From NCBI RefSeq assembly GCF_017654505.1, contig NC_054538.1, positions 55,433,786-55,497,785 of the forward strand: a DNA stretch of 64,000 bases, in the 5' to 3' direction. Shown here piece after piece: positions 39,031-54,719 of this stretch. The notes below the pieces were generated by a model. It did no database searches, was not told the origin of the DNA, and saw only the letters and a list, made by a program, of their open reading frames with translations. The number at the start of each line of letters is the position of its first letter. Within the stretch, counting starts at the first letter, position 1. A program made the translations under genes and the position numbers. The stretch comes from Polyodon spathula (taxonomy: Eukaryota > Chordata > Actinopteri > Acipenseriformes > Polyodontidae).

Positions 39031-39634
39031 GTGACCCAGTAGAGGGCCACTGGATTGGTATTCCTCATTGAAAAAGGTACTTTAGCATGGTGTATGCTTA
39101 TCATAGCAAAATAAAATAGTTTGAGAAATAAAAAACATCACACCAGAATAAATAATCTGATAACTGTTGAAGCTAAATAAAATGGTCTTTCCAATCTCTA
39201 TCTTAAACATTTGTTGAGGCAGGAAACAACCAATAAGTGTTACTAAACAAACTCAACACACAAACACAAACACAAAATGCATGTAACGTGTAATTATGCC
39301 ACACAAAATAAAGCTTTACCGAAACTCAAGAATTTCAGGAAGCAGCTCACAAAATGGCTTTCATATGAGCTTTATCTGCACCGAGGTTTTGTTGTTATCT
39401 GGCCAATTGCGTGCGTGAAGTTGTAATACGTTACCCTTTTTTTCAGTAACGTTCCCAACACTGCCGAAACTTAAAAACAAAATGCTATTAATCACATACT
39501 TGCTCCTATGCCTTTCACATGATTCATTACACTGTATACTGTGAATTGATGAGTTACATCATTGCTGCATTTCTGATAGTTTCTTGGTAAATAACCTGAT
39601 AAGTTTCTGATGTTATTGTACGGTGTTTTCACTG

Positions 39635-40962
39635 TAAAAGTGTTCTCTCAAAAGTGTTCACCCCACGTGGACTTTTCCACATTTTATTGTGTTACAACAT
39701 GGAATCAAAATGGATTTCATTAGGAATTTTTGCCACTGATCAACACAAAAAAAAGTCCAGAATGTCGAAGTGAAAAATAAAATCTATAAATTGTTCTAAA
39801 TTAATTACAAATACATACCAGAAATTAATTGATTGCATAAGTATTCACCTCCTTGAGTCAATATTTGGCTGGGCCACTCCAGGACATTGACCTTTTCGTT
39901 TTTATCATTGTCCTGCTGGAAGATGAATCTTCTCCCAAGTCCCAGGTCTCTTGTAGACTTCAGCAGGTTTACCTCCAGGATTTCTCTGTACTTTCCTGCA
40001 TCCATTTTGCCCTCTATCTTCATGAGCTTTCCAGGCCCTGACACAGTGAAGCATCCCCATAGCATGATGCTGCCACCACCATGCTTCACGGTAGGGATGG
40101 TGTTCACGGTAGGAATGTACGATGTTAGGCTTGCGCCAAACAGTGCTTAGCGTTAAGGCCAAAAAAGCTCTATTTTGGTCTCATCAGACCACAGACTCTT
40201 CTTCCACTTGGTCTCAGAGTCTCACATGCCTTCTGACAAACTCTAGCTGAAATTTGATGTGAGTTTTTTTTAACAATGGCTTTCTTTTTGCCACTCTCCC
40301 ACAAAGGCCAGTTTTGTAAAGCACCCGGGCTATTGTTACCACATGCACTTTAGAGTTGCCATAGGCATCTTGGTGGCCTCCCTGACTAGTGTCCTTTTCG
40401 TCCAGATACTCATTTTGTGAGGACGGCCTGTTCTAGACAGATTCACAGTTGTGCCATATTCTCTCCATTTCTTTCTGGGGGATATTCAATGCCTTGGAAA
40501 TGTTCTTATATCCTACTCCTGATTAGTGCCTTTGAAGAACCTTATTCCGGATTTGCTTTGAATGTTCCTTTGTCTTCATGATGTAGTTTTTATTAGGAAA
40601 TGTACTAACCAACTGTGGGACCTCCCAGAGGCAGGTGTATTTAACCTAAAATCATGTGAATTGCACAAAGGTGGACTCAATCCAACTAATTATGTGACTT
40701 CTAAAGACAATTGGTTGCAACAGAACGTATTTAGGAGTGTCATAGCAAAGGAGGTAAATACTTATGCAATCAATTATTTTCTGTTTTGTATTTATAATTA
40801 ATTTAGAACAATTTGTAGATGTTATTTTTCACTTTGACATTATGGACTTTTTTGTGTTGAACAGTGGCAAAAACTCCTAATTAAATCCATTTTGATTCCA
40901 TGTTGTAACACAATAAAATGTGGAAAAGTCTAAGGGGAGGTGAATACTTTTGAGAGCCACTG
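39635..40962 (-). mobile_element. Tc1-like transposon, degenerate
   Basis: Terminal inverted repeats of about 215 bp lie at 39637-39852 and 40750-40962, each with an outer and an inner TATTCACC-type motif, giving the IR/DR layout of fish Tc1 elements. The outer right end reads CAGTGGCTCTCAAAAGTATT on the minus strand; the left end is decayed. The body carries a minus-strand transposase pseudogene. A clean TA target duplication is not visible. Confidence 0.85.
39805..40600 (-). pseudogene. Tc1 transposase pseudogene
   Basis: Remnant of the DDE transposase of the enclosing Tc1-like element. The best frame (40107-39805) contains [35 protein letters not shown] and VNVLEWPSQ, blocks diagnostic of Tc1 catalytic domains. 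The stretch between the FQQDND motif and NVLEWPSQ is largely deleted, removing part of the active-site region. Upstream (40110-40600) further transposase-like pieces are broken by stops and frameshifts. It cannot encode a working enzyme. Confidence 0.85.
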
Positions 40963-41023
40963 CATATACACACACAACATTCATTGTTTTACTTAAGATT
41001 ATTTAAAAAGGAAATACACAATA

Positions 41024-42029
41024 CAATGCAGCCCGTTTATAAGAATCACTGATATAAGAATCAACCGCATATAGTGATCAAAACCACTGGCACCTAATAA
41101 TTCCTATACCAACCTTCTAAAATAATCAGCTTTTAAAAATCAAGTAATCCGTTTATAAGAATCAATTTGTGGCACATTGACTACATGTAATATTGTACCA
41201 TATCAAGTGCAATGATGTGTACAGCCAGTAAAGCTGTTTTTGAATTTGAATTTGATCACATCTCGTGATTAGGCACATACACAGTGTGGATAGTGCAATT
41301 ATGCAGGAAACTGCATTCTTTGTAATCAAACGTGACTATGCCAATACATTGTGCAGGTATGTTTTTTTGTGTTCTCTGTTAGTGAAAATGTGTTTCAATA
41401 AAGTGAACACATGTTCATTGAATGCATACCGAGTACAGCAGTGTTACTGTGTGATATGCATGTAGAGGGAGGAGGATTACATCACGGTGAGGAGGAGGAG
41501 GAGGAGGAGGAGGAGGAGGTAACTGATTTACAGTTTTAAACTGGTGTTGGTTTTGTTTTTATTACTGCGGTGGCGAAACAACCACTAATAAAACAAAATA
41601 AACCTAGCTCTCAGCTGGAGAATTAACTAACAGTACTTCGTGTGGAACAAACACTAGATCTCTTACTCGAATTTTGGTTTCTTTTTGTTACTTCTACTTC
41701 CTTACACCCCTATACCCCCATCACAAATCTATCGGCTAAGCCATTTCTATCATAGTGTCATCAACTTTAACAAGAAGTTAACCAATTGACTATTATTCAT
41801 AATCTGTTAAAGAAAGCAGTTTTGGATTTTTTGTGGGCGTGCATACATGCAGGAACCCGTGGCATCTAGTGGTCAACCCATTAAACTGCAGCCAGAGAAC
41901 AAGTTCTTATTCTCATACTAAGTTTGATTCTGCACCACAGTAATCATATCGGTCAGCTTTTAAGAATCACCAGCTTATAAGAATAAAAAAACCCAGGATG
42001 GATGTAATTATTAGAAACGGACTGCACTG
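41024..42029. mobile_element. second pogo/Tigger-type element
   Basis: The left end is CAATGCAGCCCGTTTATAAG and the right end, on the other strand, is CAGTGCAGTCCGTTTCTAAT. Thirteen of the first 15 positions match. Both ends abut TA (41022-41023 and 42030-42031). A TTATAAGAATCA-type motif recurs just inside both ends (about 41037, 41155 and 41972). The 1.0 kb body holds a GGA microsatellite (41491-41519) and no intact transposase. The family is inferred from the ends and the TA target. Confidence 0.7.
41491..41519. repeat. (GGA)n microsatellite
   Basis: About ten GGA/GAG units inside the pogo-type element. Confidence 0.9.
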
Positions 42030-42537
42030 TAGTTGAAACATAAACTATTGTAAAAATATTTCCAATGTAACCATTTTTTTTCTTATTCATTTTATTTCAT
42101 ATTAATCTTTTCAAAATCAATTTGTACTACAGAGCAAGTTTAGTAAATCTGTCCAAACTCTAACTTAAACTGTAAAGATTTTCGGTTGCCACTTTTCAAA
42201 ACTTTCATTTAAATGCATTGTAACTGGTGTTCCGTTACTGTGTAGATATCAGCTGAGAAATGAGATACCGAGGGTTTGTAGTTGAAGCGCTGCTCAGGTT
42301 TAATTAATACTAAGGTGCAGGCAGTTGCAGAGGTTGGTGGTTGCCATTAGGGTACCAGCAATGGCGGCTGGTGAACTTTGGGTCAAGTGGGGTGTAGGAG
42401 AAAAACAATGAATGAATGCATACAGTATAAGACATTTTTGTGCTGATTCTTTCTTACCATTGAAATTTCACTATGATTATTATGCCTTGATGTTATGTAA
42501 AGCCACTTATATAGCCATGAATATATTAGCTAATCTA

Positions 42538-42539
<2 letters not shown>

Positions 42540-42602
<63 letters not shown>

Positions 42603-42630
42603 ATATATATATAATATAATATATATATAT
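42540..42630. repeat. (AT)n microsatellite
   Basis: AT array with two interruptions near 42591 and 42612. Confidence 0.95.
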
Positions 42631-43458
42631 TAGAGGACGATTCGTCATGTCAGGTATAAAATGACTATAATCTCCCTTAAGCATCATGTGCAGAGGCTGC
42701 TGAGAGCAGCACAGTAGCCTCACTATTCCTACAGATGGCGACACCTGTCACTCTGGCTGTCAGGACGGTGGCTGATCTTCCTTGTGCATGCAGGATGGCA
42801 ACTCCTCCCTCTCTGGCATGCGGAACAGCAACTCCTCCCTCTCTGGCATGCAGAACAGCAACTCCTCCCTCTGTAGCACGCAGGATGGTAACTCCTCCTT
42901 CTGTGGCACTTTTCTTTTCCCACTCTAGGTCCATGTCCCCGTTCAGCTCCGGCAGTTGGTCTCCACATGCCCATACAGCAGGCAAATGGAATGCCATGTC
43001 TCCATGTCTCTCTCAGACGGGTGATCTTGTCTTGCCTCGGCAGGACCTAGCAGATCCCACTGCTAACATCATAAGTAAAGGGGGTGTTACCTGCGTGGGT
43101 CGTCGCTGAATAATTATGTATTATTCTACATTAATAATTACTATAACATCTCAAAAAGTTCTGCAAATCTTATCTGAGCTCTGGGTGCGGAAGCAGCTAT
43201 CTCCTTTATTTGTGTCCATGTTATCTCTGTGGTGCAGGGGTTATCTGTATTGCTCAGATATGCCCCCTTTTTTTTGGCTTCATTTAGGTCCTATCAGCTA
43301 AACTCGGCCATTGAGAGGTTTTCCCGGATTTTTCCGAGAAAAGAACAACTAGAGATCTGTGCTTTATGTCTTTTTGATGATGTCGGACAGGGTCTGACAT
43401 CGGACTGGAAAGGAAAAATCGTAATGTCAGACCTGGTCCAACATAGGACTGCAAAGGG
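42631..43458. mobile_element. piggyBac-like non-autonomous element (right end clear, left inferred)
   Basis: The right terminus, on the minus strand, reads CCCTTTGCAGTCCTATGTTG directly inside a TTAA (43459-43462). CCC termini at TTAA are the piggyBac hallmark. A 21-bp motif near 43379-43399 is repeated inverted at about 43423-43443. The left end may be at the edge of the AT array near 42631, where no TTAA remains; this boundary is a guess. No transposase frame is visible. Confidence 0.5.
42735..42910. repeat. 30-bp minisatellite
   Basis: About four to five imperfect copies of a unit built around AACTCCTCCCTCTCTGGCAT. Because 30 is a multiple of three, open frames with 10-residue repeats appear on both strands; I regard these as by-products of the repeat. 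Confidence 0.8.
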
Positions 43459-43462
43459 TTAA

Positions 43463-46805
<3,343 letters not shown>

Positions 46806-48120
46806 TACCTAAGTACAAACACTGATAAATGCAGAACGACTGAGGGTAAAATATTTTTTTCCCTGCTTTAACTTGGACCTCTGTCTCACTAAATATCTTG
46901 GTATCCTAGAATAGAATTTATAATCAACATTTAGGGCCATATTCACAAATCATATCATGAAGGTCTTTATTAATCTGCCCCAGTGCTTGTAGGAGGGTGG
47001 TATTTTTATATGAAATGTTTGCAGGACAAAGGAGATTTCTTCAAATCATGACGACATAGAATAAGTGCTCAAAACAGGAAAATGTTCCAGAAAACTTGGA
47101 CATTTTTATATACAGTACACTGTATGGAGATAAATGGAGGCTGGATATTATTGAAACATTTTGTGAGTGACTAAACTAAATGAAAGAGCAGACGTGGTGA
47201 ATGGGGAATCTTTAGAATACCTGAATAGGAAGGAAGGGAGATTTACACTACAAAGGAGGAGGAGGAGAATGAACATTTAGGAATCAAACTGAGTTTGCAG
47301 CTCAGCAGATTTTTAATATGAAGGGGGAACGCTGTTGAGACAATACCGGGAACCTAGGGTGTCTAAGAATGAAGGGCAGGAGAGATGAGAAAGAGGTTAG
47401 AGTACCTTGGTTATTATGTAACTGTCCAGAAATACGTGATGACAAATTTACATAAATTCAGTTAATATTAGATATAGGATGAATTATATAGAATAGGGAC
47501 ACAACAAGAGCACTCTAGGCTTGTAGGTACTTATGTTTTTTCAGTTTTATTAATAACTGTTTTTATAAACATTTGGTATTCAGAAGATACTTTCTAAATT
47601 ATATTGTAATAATCCAAAAACTAGGAAAGTTCTCAGCGTGTACACCTGAAATGTAGTAAAATCCAAATATCTAGTTTGAATTATTTATGAAGATTTGTAC
47701 ATTGTGGTTATGTCAACCTTTGAAACGGTAAGTATAATAAATTAATACTATAATTTATTAACATCTGTATTTCTTTCTTTTTGTTTTATACAGGTAATTT
47801 TGGATTCCAGGGTACCACAAAAGACCACACATGGAGATAAAAAGGCAGGCAGACCAGGGAAGTGCAATGATACAAATTTTATTTTCAAAGAGGAACATAT
47901 TCTATGCAGCTAAAATTTCGCATTGCCACCAAGGTTTTAATTGTGCAAAAACTGTTTATAAAAACCATAACATCACAAGCCAATCAATAAAACTTGATGC
48001 CTAAAACATTACGAACAATATAAACTAATACAAGTATTTATTCAGAATAAAGTCTCGATGTCCAGGTCCTTACGACTTTAACCAAAGTCTCACTCAGTTC
48101 CAGTTTGCCCGTGTCCAGTA
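46806..48120. other. non-coding, partly retroelement-derived
   Basis: No gene to about 47800. From about 47860 a TTTTATT-type string (AATAAAA on the minus strand) and the adjoining gag remnant suggest that the right part is minus-strand retroelement sequence, but no LTR edge was found. Confidence 0.4.
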
Positions 48121-48360
48121 TCACAATTCCATTGGTTCAGAAAGTGAACAGTAATCCCACAGAATGTATGACATGTCTCCCAGAAATACTGGCCAGGGTT
48201 TCTCGTTTAAATTTAAGTTAGGGGAATCTAGTTGCGGGCAGATTCTGGCCATATGACCAACCTTAACCCTAACCCTAACCCTAACCCTCTGGTTGCAGAC
48301 TAAGCAAATGGGCCTCCCTTGTCTATCCCACTGATACACGGGGATGGGGCAGCTTAAGGG
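48121..48360 (-). pseudogene. retrotransposon gag fragment with zinc knuckle, interrupted by telomeric repeats
   Basis: Read leftward, the frame gives RQGRPICLVCNQ, then nine codons of alternating Arg/Val ending in Lys, then VGHMARICPQL. The flanking residues form a CCHC zinc knuckle of the retroelement Gag type. With the nine extra codons set aside, the spacing is the canonical C-X2-C-X4-H-X4-C. The extra 27 bases (48262-48288) are vertebrate telomeric repeat. The frame ends at a stop at 48121 and a stop closes it upstream near 48366, so only a fragment remains. The zinc knuckle normally binds element RNA during packaging. The element class (probably Gypsy-like) is inferred, since no pol sequence is attached. 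Confidence 0.6.
48262..48288. repeat. interstitial telomeric repeat (TAACCC)n
   Basis: Four perfect CCCTAA-type units plus an imperfect edge, 27 bp in all, exactly in frame inside the gag zinc-knuckle remnant. Confidence 0.95.
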
Positions 48361-48480
48361 CTGATATCATACTTGGTGGTCGACCACTTGGGGGTCGATT
48401 CCACTAGGAGGCTTCTAGATAATGAGTCACTTGTCGGGGGGTGGGGGAACCTCTCTATTACTAGCACACACAAGGGCTTA

Positions 48481-48536
48481 CCTGGTTACTTTCCAGTCTT
48501 CTTCGTCCCCTGGTTACTTTCCAGTGTTCTTCGTCG
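48481..48536. repeat. 28-bp tandem duplication
   Basis: Two adjacent copies of CCTGGTTACTTTCCAGT followed by a CTTCTTCG-type segment, differing at about two positions. Confidence 0.85.
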
Positions 48537-49530
48537 CTTCATCTGGCTTTATCCATTTCTTTGTGCTGTATTCTCTGTGCAGTGGACTCTCCTGCACGGT
48601 TTACTGCTTGTAATGCTCCCATTCCTATTCTCTGTGCTCCTCTCTCTGTGTCTATCCGGATTATGTAATCGGGTCTAATATAATTGATATTGTACAGGTG
48701 TGCTGGAATGCTACACCTGAAGGTGATTGATGGTGGCTGTTTCCATGGAAACCAATCTGTGTTCAAATTATCCCTCATTTAACCAGTGGAGGCTCCTTAG
48801 AGGAAGCAAGGGAGACATGTATTCAAACAGTGCTTGTTAGATTTGCATTATTTGTTTTCAAAGATAACCACCCTGAGGTATACTCAAGCTTCAATGCTGC
48901 CACTAGAGGGTGGTCTAATAAATAATTATTTGTTTGTTTTTTTTGGGGGGGGGGGGGGGCAGCTTAGGATGTGGGGAATGGAGCCAAAGAGAAAGTTTTG
49001 GGTTAATAAGCTCTGACAACCCAGAACAACCTCATTTTGGCTTTTGTAGCAGCTGTTAACATGACTGAGCTCTAATATAAATATGTACATTGCTAATGTA
49101 GCTGATCCTGTATATTGCGTTGTTTTATAGGAGACAGAACTTTAATCAACACATGCCACATAAGGTGCACTCAAGAAATAAAAAGATAGCATTTGTTTTA
49201 CAAGTGAATTAATTATATAACCTTATTAAACCAAAATTAAATGAAGAACAAAACACGTAAGTGTATGCTAGTTGTGTTGTTGTGTTAGTGTTACCTTTAT
49301 GCTGTCCCTTTGGAAGAAAAAAACTGTCCAAAGTTCTTTGCTTCTGCATTTTCAATTGAGATGCAATGTACCGCTACTGCTGTCACTTAAAAAAAATGTA
49401 TTAATAAAATAGCTTTGCATGATTTGCTTACATAGTTAAAAACGTAAAATAAGAAGTATTTCACTTAAGTAAGTATAATGCATTACACACATATTGATTA
49501 GAAATCTGATTAGCTACTTATTTAAACAAA

Positions 49531-49596
<66 letters not shown>

Positions 49597-50393
49597 TATT
49601 TTAATCATGTCAAACATGATAAAATTAGAAACATAAAAGTAAAATGATTTACAGAAATTCTAACCGTTGTGTCTGGTTCATTTACTTATCTACATCCAGG
49701 GTTTAACCTACAGAAAATAACGAGTGGACTATAGGTTTACCCAATGTGGAGTAATGGGTTGTGTTTTCCAGTAGGGTGGTTAAATTCATTTTTAGATTTA
49801 AAGGAAAAAAAAAAAAGGTTTAATTAATCAGTATTAACCTAACAAAGATATCTAAAACGAAAATTTATTTTTTATTTTTTAAATGAAGTGATTACAGTGG
49901 TGGTGTCAAAGACATGACGCAGATGCTAGTAACATAGTTGACTGTGGCGCTTGACTTAAAAACAAAGTGTACGATGAAAACCACTTAGAAAAATTAGATT
50001 TGTTTGTAATGTAAACTAGGTGAACAATACAATCAAAATAATTATATTTTGTGAGATTTATATTATATTTTGCAAAATTATTATAACAGATTTTGTTGTC
50101 TGTTGCAATTTCTACTGACTAGAGCACTGCTAACCACAAAACCACACAAACACACTTAAATATTTGAAGACAAATGTGTAGCAGACAAAAAGTAAATCTA
50201 TGTTTTGCGATTAATGATAACTGGGATACTCTTACATTGATTTCAAAACTGCTGAATTGACGATATGCACCCATTGTCGTCATAGGGGATGAACCCGAGC
50301 ATGCACTGTTCGCCCACCCTATTTACAGTGCCAGTACTGTTATCGCTAGTTGGAATCCTACGGCCTCCATTATCAACATAGCCCCAAAATTCT
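48537..50393. other. non-coding with (AT)n and poly-G tracts
   Basis: No gene is recognised. It contains a G-run at 48946-48959 and an (AT)n array at 49534-49595. Confidence 0.55.
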
Positions 50394-51860
50394 TTACATT
50401 TGGATCTGGTCCAAGTTGAACCTCTTGCAAAATCGTTCTAAATGTCCTTCACCATAAGTCCATGGGGATTCAATAGCAGTTGGCCATTTATGCTTGTTAA
50501 AAAAACGTTGTTTAATTAGGCTGTTGAACTCAGTCAGTGGAGCTAAAGATGAGTTGTGCAAAACAATAATCACATATAGCCTTGATTGTAGATTGTCAGA
50601 CAGATTCTGGGGAAGGTTCATCCTTGTTTGCCATAAATGACTCTGATTAATGATAATCTGCACCTCCTTGAAAGATCCGACTTTAATAGCTTATAGGGGC
50701 TCTTTAACATGTTTACCTGGTGTCAAGTGCATTAGCTACACCAGCTATATTTAATGAGAAACCCTCTGGCATCATGACCTTGTTAAGTCCTCCGACTATT
50801 GTTTACCATCTCGTGAACAACTTGTGGCTGCCTGTACACAGCTTTAATAGCCCTCTTGCTCGAAGCTATCCAACGCACTGAAAAAACACAACCAATTTTG
50901 AGCAATTGAATTCCCAACTCAGCTACGATTTCTGATAGTTCTTGTTGGTTTTTCCTCAATTGATTAGCCTGGGGTATTTGTTACTCAGACGTTGTAAAAC
51001 ACTTGACTTTATTCTCAACATGACGTTCTCACCATCATTACAAATGGTTCTGCAAGGTAGTCACTATTGAACCCATGATGCAACAAACAAGTTAGCAAAG
51101 AATTTTCGATGTGATCTGTATTTGTTTGCTGTAGTTGAAGCAGATCAAGGGAAAAAAAGTTGTAGGCTTCTCGCTGTTCAATGCAGTGCAGATGTATACA
51201 ATTAAAACCGCTTTACTGGAAATTATCTTCACTATATAAACTTAATCTACATAAACATTTTTATTACCTTATCCACAATTTCTTCACATAGCTTTTTTCT
51301 CATTTGTATTGCAGTGCAGTCAATTGCATGAATAGCCACCTTCTACATCAACATCGTTTGCAACCTGAAGTTCAATTAGTGCCAGGAAGTCTGTGTATGG
51401 CCTATCCATTTTGGCACAACTATATACAGTCCTAAACACATTTTGTAGTTGAAACAACCACCGTTTCCAATTCCCTCTTTTTGGATTAGTGGTTAATTTT
51501 GCAAACTTTAATCTGTGCATCAGAGGTCTTGTGCATATGTATTTATTTCCGCAGAGATAATAGCTTTTCCGACTTTGAATTTCCGTGAGACGTTACAGTT
51601 CTTGAATTCCATTCTTTGGAAATGCCTACCCTTTGTGATGAAACACCCCCAGATTGTTTTTCTCTTGACATGTGTTGCATCCGAGACAGCCCTTTGAAGT
51701 AAATGGACATTTTGTAGTTGGGAGAGAAATTTGCCCACTGATTGGAGTCCCAATAAACAGGTAAGCGATACTCATTGCCAGAGCTGCGATCACCTGAAAG
51801 TAAGCCACTCATCATGTGACAAGGTTCACATGCGTAGGTTTCGTTTTGAGTCAATAGCTT
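50394..51860 (-). pseudogene. hAT-like transposase pseudogene with N-terminal zinc-finger region
   Basis: Fragments of one minus-strand protein follow one another. At about 51720-51530 is a TTF-type finger-like stretch (SKEWNSRTVTSHGNSKSEK, then SLRK, a stop, and HKTSDAHR across 51521-51554). At 51520-51330 is LKFAKLTTNPKRGNWKRWLF with CAKMDRPYTDF. At about 50947-50780 is a VFSVRWIASSKRAIKAVY block, and at 50540-50394 a C-terminal block with YGEGHLERFCKRF. The order and motifs resemble the hAT-derived ZNF862/KIAA1586-like proteins of vertebrates. Several stops and frameshifts break the frame and parts are missing, so it is non-functional. Family placement is from recalled motif similarity. 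Confidence 0.6.
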
Positions 51861-52494
51861 CATTATGTTATCAGCTAGACGGAAATGGGCAGTATCGTTG
51901 TAAAGCTAAGAATCTCAGCTTTCCAGTAATACTAGCAATAACCACATACACAGTGCAGAGAGAGCAAGAGCTTGCTAGACAAGCTACAGACCAGAGAGAG
52001 AGACAGAGCAAGAGAGAGAGTTTATCCATTTCTTTACAGAATGGCACATAAAGTAAAGGACATGGCCTGAGCATATAAAATTGTAAAAAGTTATCTTCAG
52101 TGTTCCATATTCTACTTTGTTAAAAAAAAGGTGTGATTATACTCGTTTGGCAAAAATAAAACAGTTGTTTTTTGCACAATTTGCTTCATTTTTTTCCCCA
52201 TGTTAATTTCATATTGAAGTTTTTTTGAGCTATCTATGATTACAAAATATATAGCAGTGACCAAACATGATTGTTTTGGAAAAAGTGTTTTTTATTATTT
52301 TATTTTTATTACATATATTCTCTTCTATACCACATATAGTATGCCTGATCCTATTTCAACAATAATATGAAAGAAGATTTTGTGGCCTTTCATTTAATAT
52401 AAGTTACATGCAAGCAGCACAAACTATCCAGTAGTCACAAATACATAAATGAAAACAGTGAAAAACAGGCGGAAATAGGGCTGAGTGTAGAGTT

Positions 52495-52495
<1 letters not shown>

Positions 52496-52551
<56 letters not shown>
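52496..52551. repeat. (TAA)n microsatellite
   Basis: About 18 TAA units abutting the outer edge of repeat copy 2. Confidence 0.95.
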
Positions 52552-52553
<2 letters not shown>

Positions 52554-52911
52554 TCACTGAATCCTATCTATTATTTTTTTATATATTATTATAATACATG
52601 GATATTAGTATCTGTAATTAAAAATGTACATTGGGCCCTATTCATAAAAGTACTTGCCGACTGCAGTAATAAAATGAATTTCATTTAAAACTAAATAAAC
52701 TCGTTATATTGCAATCCATAAGATGATGTGAGAATACGGGCGCCTGTCGCAAAGCACTTTATGGATGGGCATACAGTTGTTTAAGAATGACAATCCGCCT
52801 CTTTTTGATGACATCATCAGCATTATTAATGTTCCCTGGGTAGTGTCGGTAGCTGTTGCCAAAAGAAAAACAGAATCCACCGACAGTACTTCCGAAATAA
52901 TACTGTAATTC
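52554..52911 (-). mobile_element. repeat of unknown family, copy 2 (inverted, partial)
   Basis: Reverse complement of 14372-14737 at over 90% identity by eye, including blocks such as GATGATGTCATCAAAAAGAG and GACAGGCGCCCGTATTCTCA. The CTATTCATAA motif lies at 52642. Both copies abut a TTA/TAA array on the same side. No coding capacity. Confidence 0.85.
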
Positions 52912-52913
52912 TA

Positions 52914-52914
<1 letters not shown>

Positions 52915-52965
<51 letters not shown>
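52915..52965. repeat. (TAA)n microsatellite at repeat copy 2
   Basis: Corresponds in position to the (TTA)n tract of copy 1 (14306-14371). Confidence 0.95.
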
Positions 52966-52967
<2 letters not shown>

Positions 52968-53066
52968 GTCATTATTATCTTTATGTTAGATAAGATCTTT
53001 CATTATAAAGATCCGAAATCTATAATTAAAATCTATAATCTATATTAAAACTCAAAGAAAAATGGT

Positions 53067-53640
53067 TGGCAGTGCGCAAGTGTAGAGGTGATGCAGTGCT
53101 CAAGACAATGACAAACAAAGTACTGGTGAAATGATGGTTTATTTATAATCCAAAGTCTGATGACAATCAATAAAGAAATGGAGGGTTGGCAATACACAAC
53201 AATGTGTATTGCACAGTTCAATAAACACGGGGTTCAGTCCTGAAATAATAAACACGACATTAAACACACCTACAAAATATAGACATGGTCACAAGTCCAG
53301 AGTGAGCGCTGTAGTGCTCATGGTGAAATACAATTTAGTTGTGCACAGTAGTGAAGTGTTGTCCATTTTGTGCTGGCCTCTAGCAACACCCCCAGATTAT
53401 GTTAGCTGTCTAATAAATAATAAACAGTACAATTAGACGATACAGACAAACAAACCTAACACTCATAGTTATTTTACATTCGTCCTTCATTGGTTCTCTC
53501 TTAACCAGTACAAAGGAACAGATCACCTAGCCACGTCCCCTTTTGTCCTGTAAGTCACATCCCATTGGTTAGCGAGTACAAACGAGTACAAAGACGGAGT
53601 GTGAAAAATGGCATTTCACCAAAAATAGTGGGTAGACAGA
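53067..53640 (-). mobile_element. LTR, same family as 62296-63042, opposite orientation
   Basis: Read leftward, the segment matches the + strand LTR at 62.3-63.0 kb. Shared blocks include GGCCAGCACAAA, a GAGCACTACAGC stretch and GCACTGCATCACCTCT near the 3' end. Both copies end in GCCA (here at 53067). The similarity is interrupted by indels, and the 5' edge on the high-coordinate side is not resolved; 53640 is approximate. No internal retroelement sequence is seen. Confidence 0.6.
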
Positions 53641-54652
53641 ATCCACCCTTAGAAAAAAAGCAGTGGACGGCATCCATCCCCGAATCTAACACTGTTTACA
53701 CCCCAAAGTCTTTACCCCCTAGACTGCCGCACGCTGAATTTGAACTTGAATTTTTTCACACTGGAAGTGTAATTCGGAGTGCTCTCTCATTGGCTTCTAG
53801 TGCTGACATTAGTGCATTTACAATTGTTACAAATTACCAGAGTCAGAAAAAAAAGACTGGACTCTCTCTTGCTAGCCTGTAATTATAACTAACAATAAAG
53901 CTATGTGCAGTGACAGTGCAAATTAGACAAAAACTAATTGATTGCACGATTGTCACCTGGATTGGATCGGTTTATGGCAGAACCGCCCTACTAATAAGAC
54001 TGACATGAAGGTTTATTATAAGGTACAGTAATAAATAAAACTCACTGATAAAATGATCTACATACAGGTACAGGGCTAGTGTACCTGGGTTAATATGTCT
54101 ACCCATCTTGCACAGTTTTGAAAATATTATAAAGGCTTGGCCAGCTGAGATACCCAGAGCGATGTGTCGATCACGCCATAAATTAAACAGTAGGTTAATG
54201 GAGCCATTAATCACCATCAAAACTGTATTAGTCGTGATGATAGCCAACTAGAGTTGAGCTGACAGCAAGTGGCCATAAACCTGTCCAAAATCTAATTTGA
54301 TTACTTTCATACCAGCATCTGTGCCATTTGTAGTGGTTTGGTTTTGATGAAATTAAACAGACAAGTCGCTCGTGTGTAAAACAGACATCTAAATCACATC
54401 CAACCTATTAGTGCCAGCAGCAGGTACTTCAAAACGTCAATATTCACTTTTTCTATAGATGTTTCTTATAAAGTACTTAACATTTAACACATTTTTGTGA
54501 TATAAATTAGCTTGATTCCAATACACATACATCAGATAAAAATATAGTAGTAAATGCTGTAAAGTAATATTTAGATTTCACTATCTAGACTGAAGAAACA
54601 TGGGCATTTAATTATTTGGCTACCTAGTTGTATATGGTAAGTAAAAAATCCC

Positions 54653-54719
<67 letters not shown>

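Noticed and set aside
42735..42910. CRISPR-like regular repeat
   Set aside because: The copies are contiguous without spacers; it is a minisatellite in vertebrate DNA.
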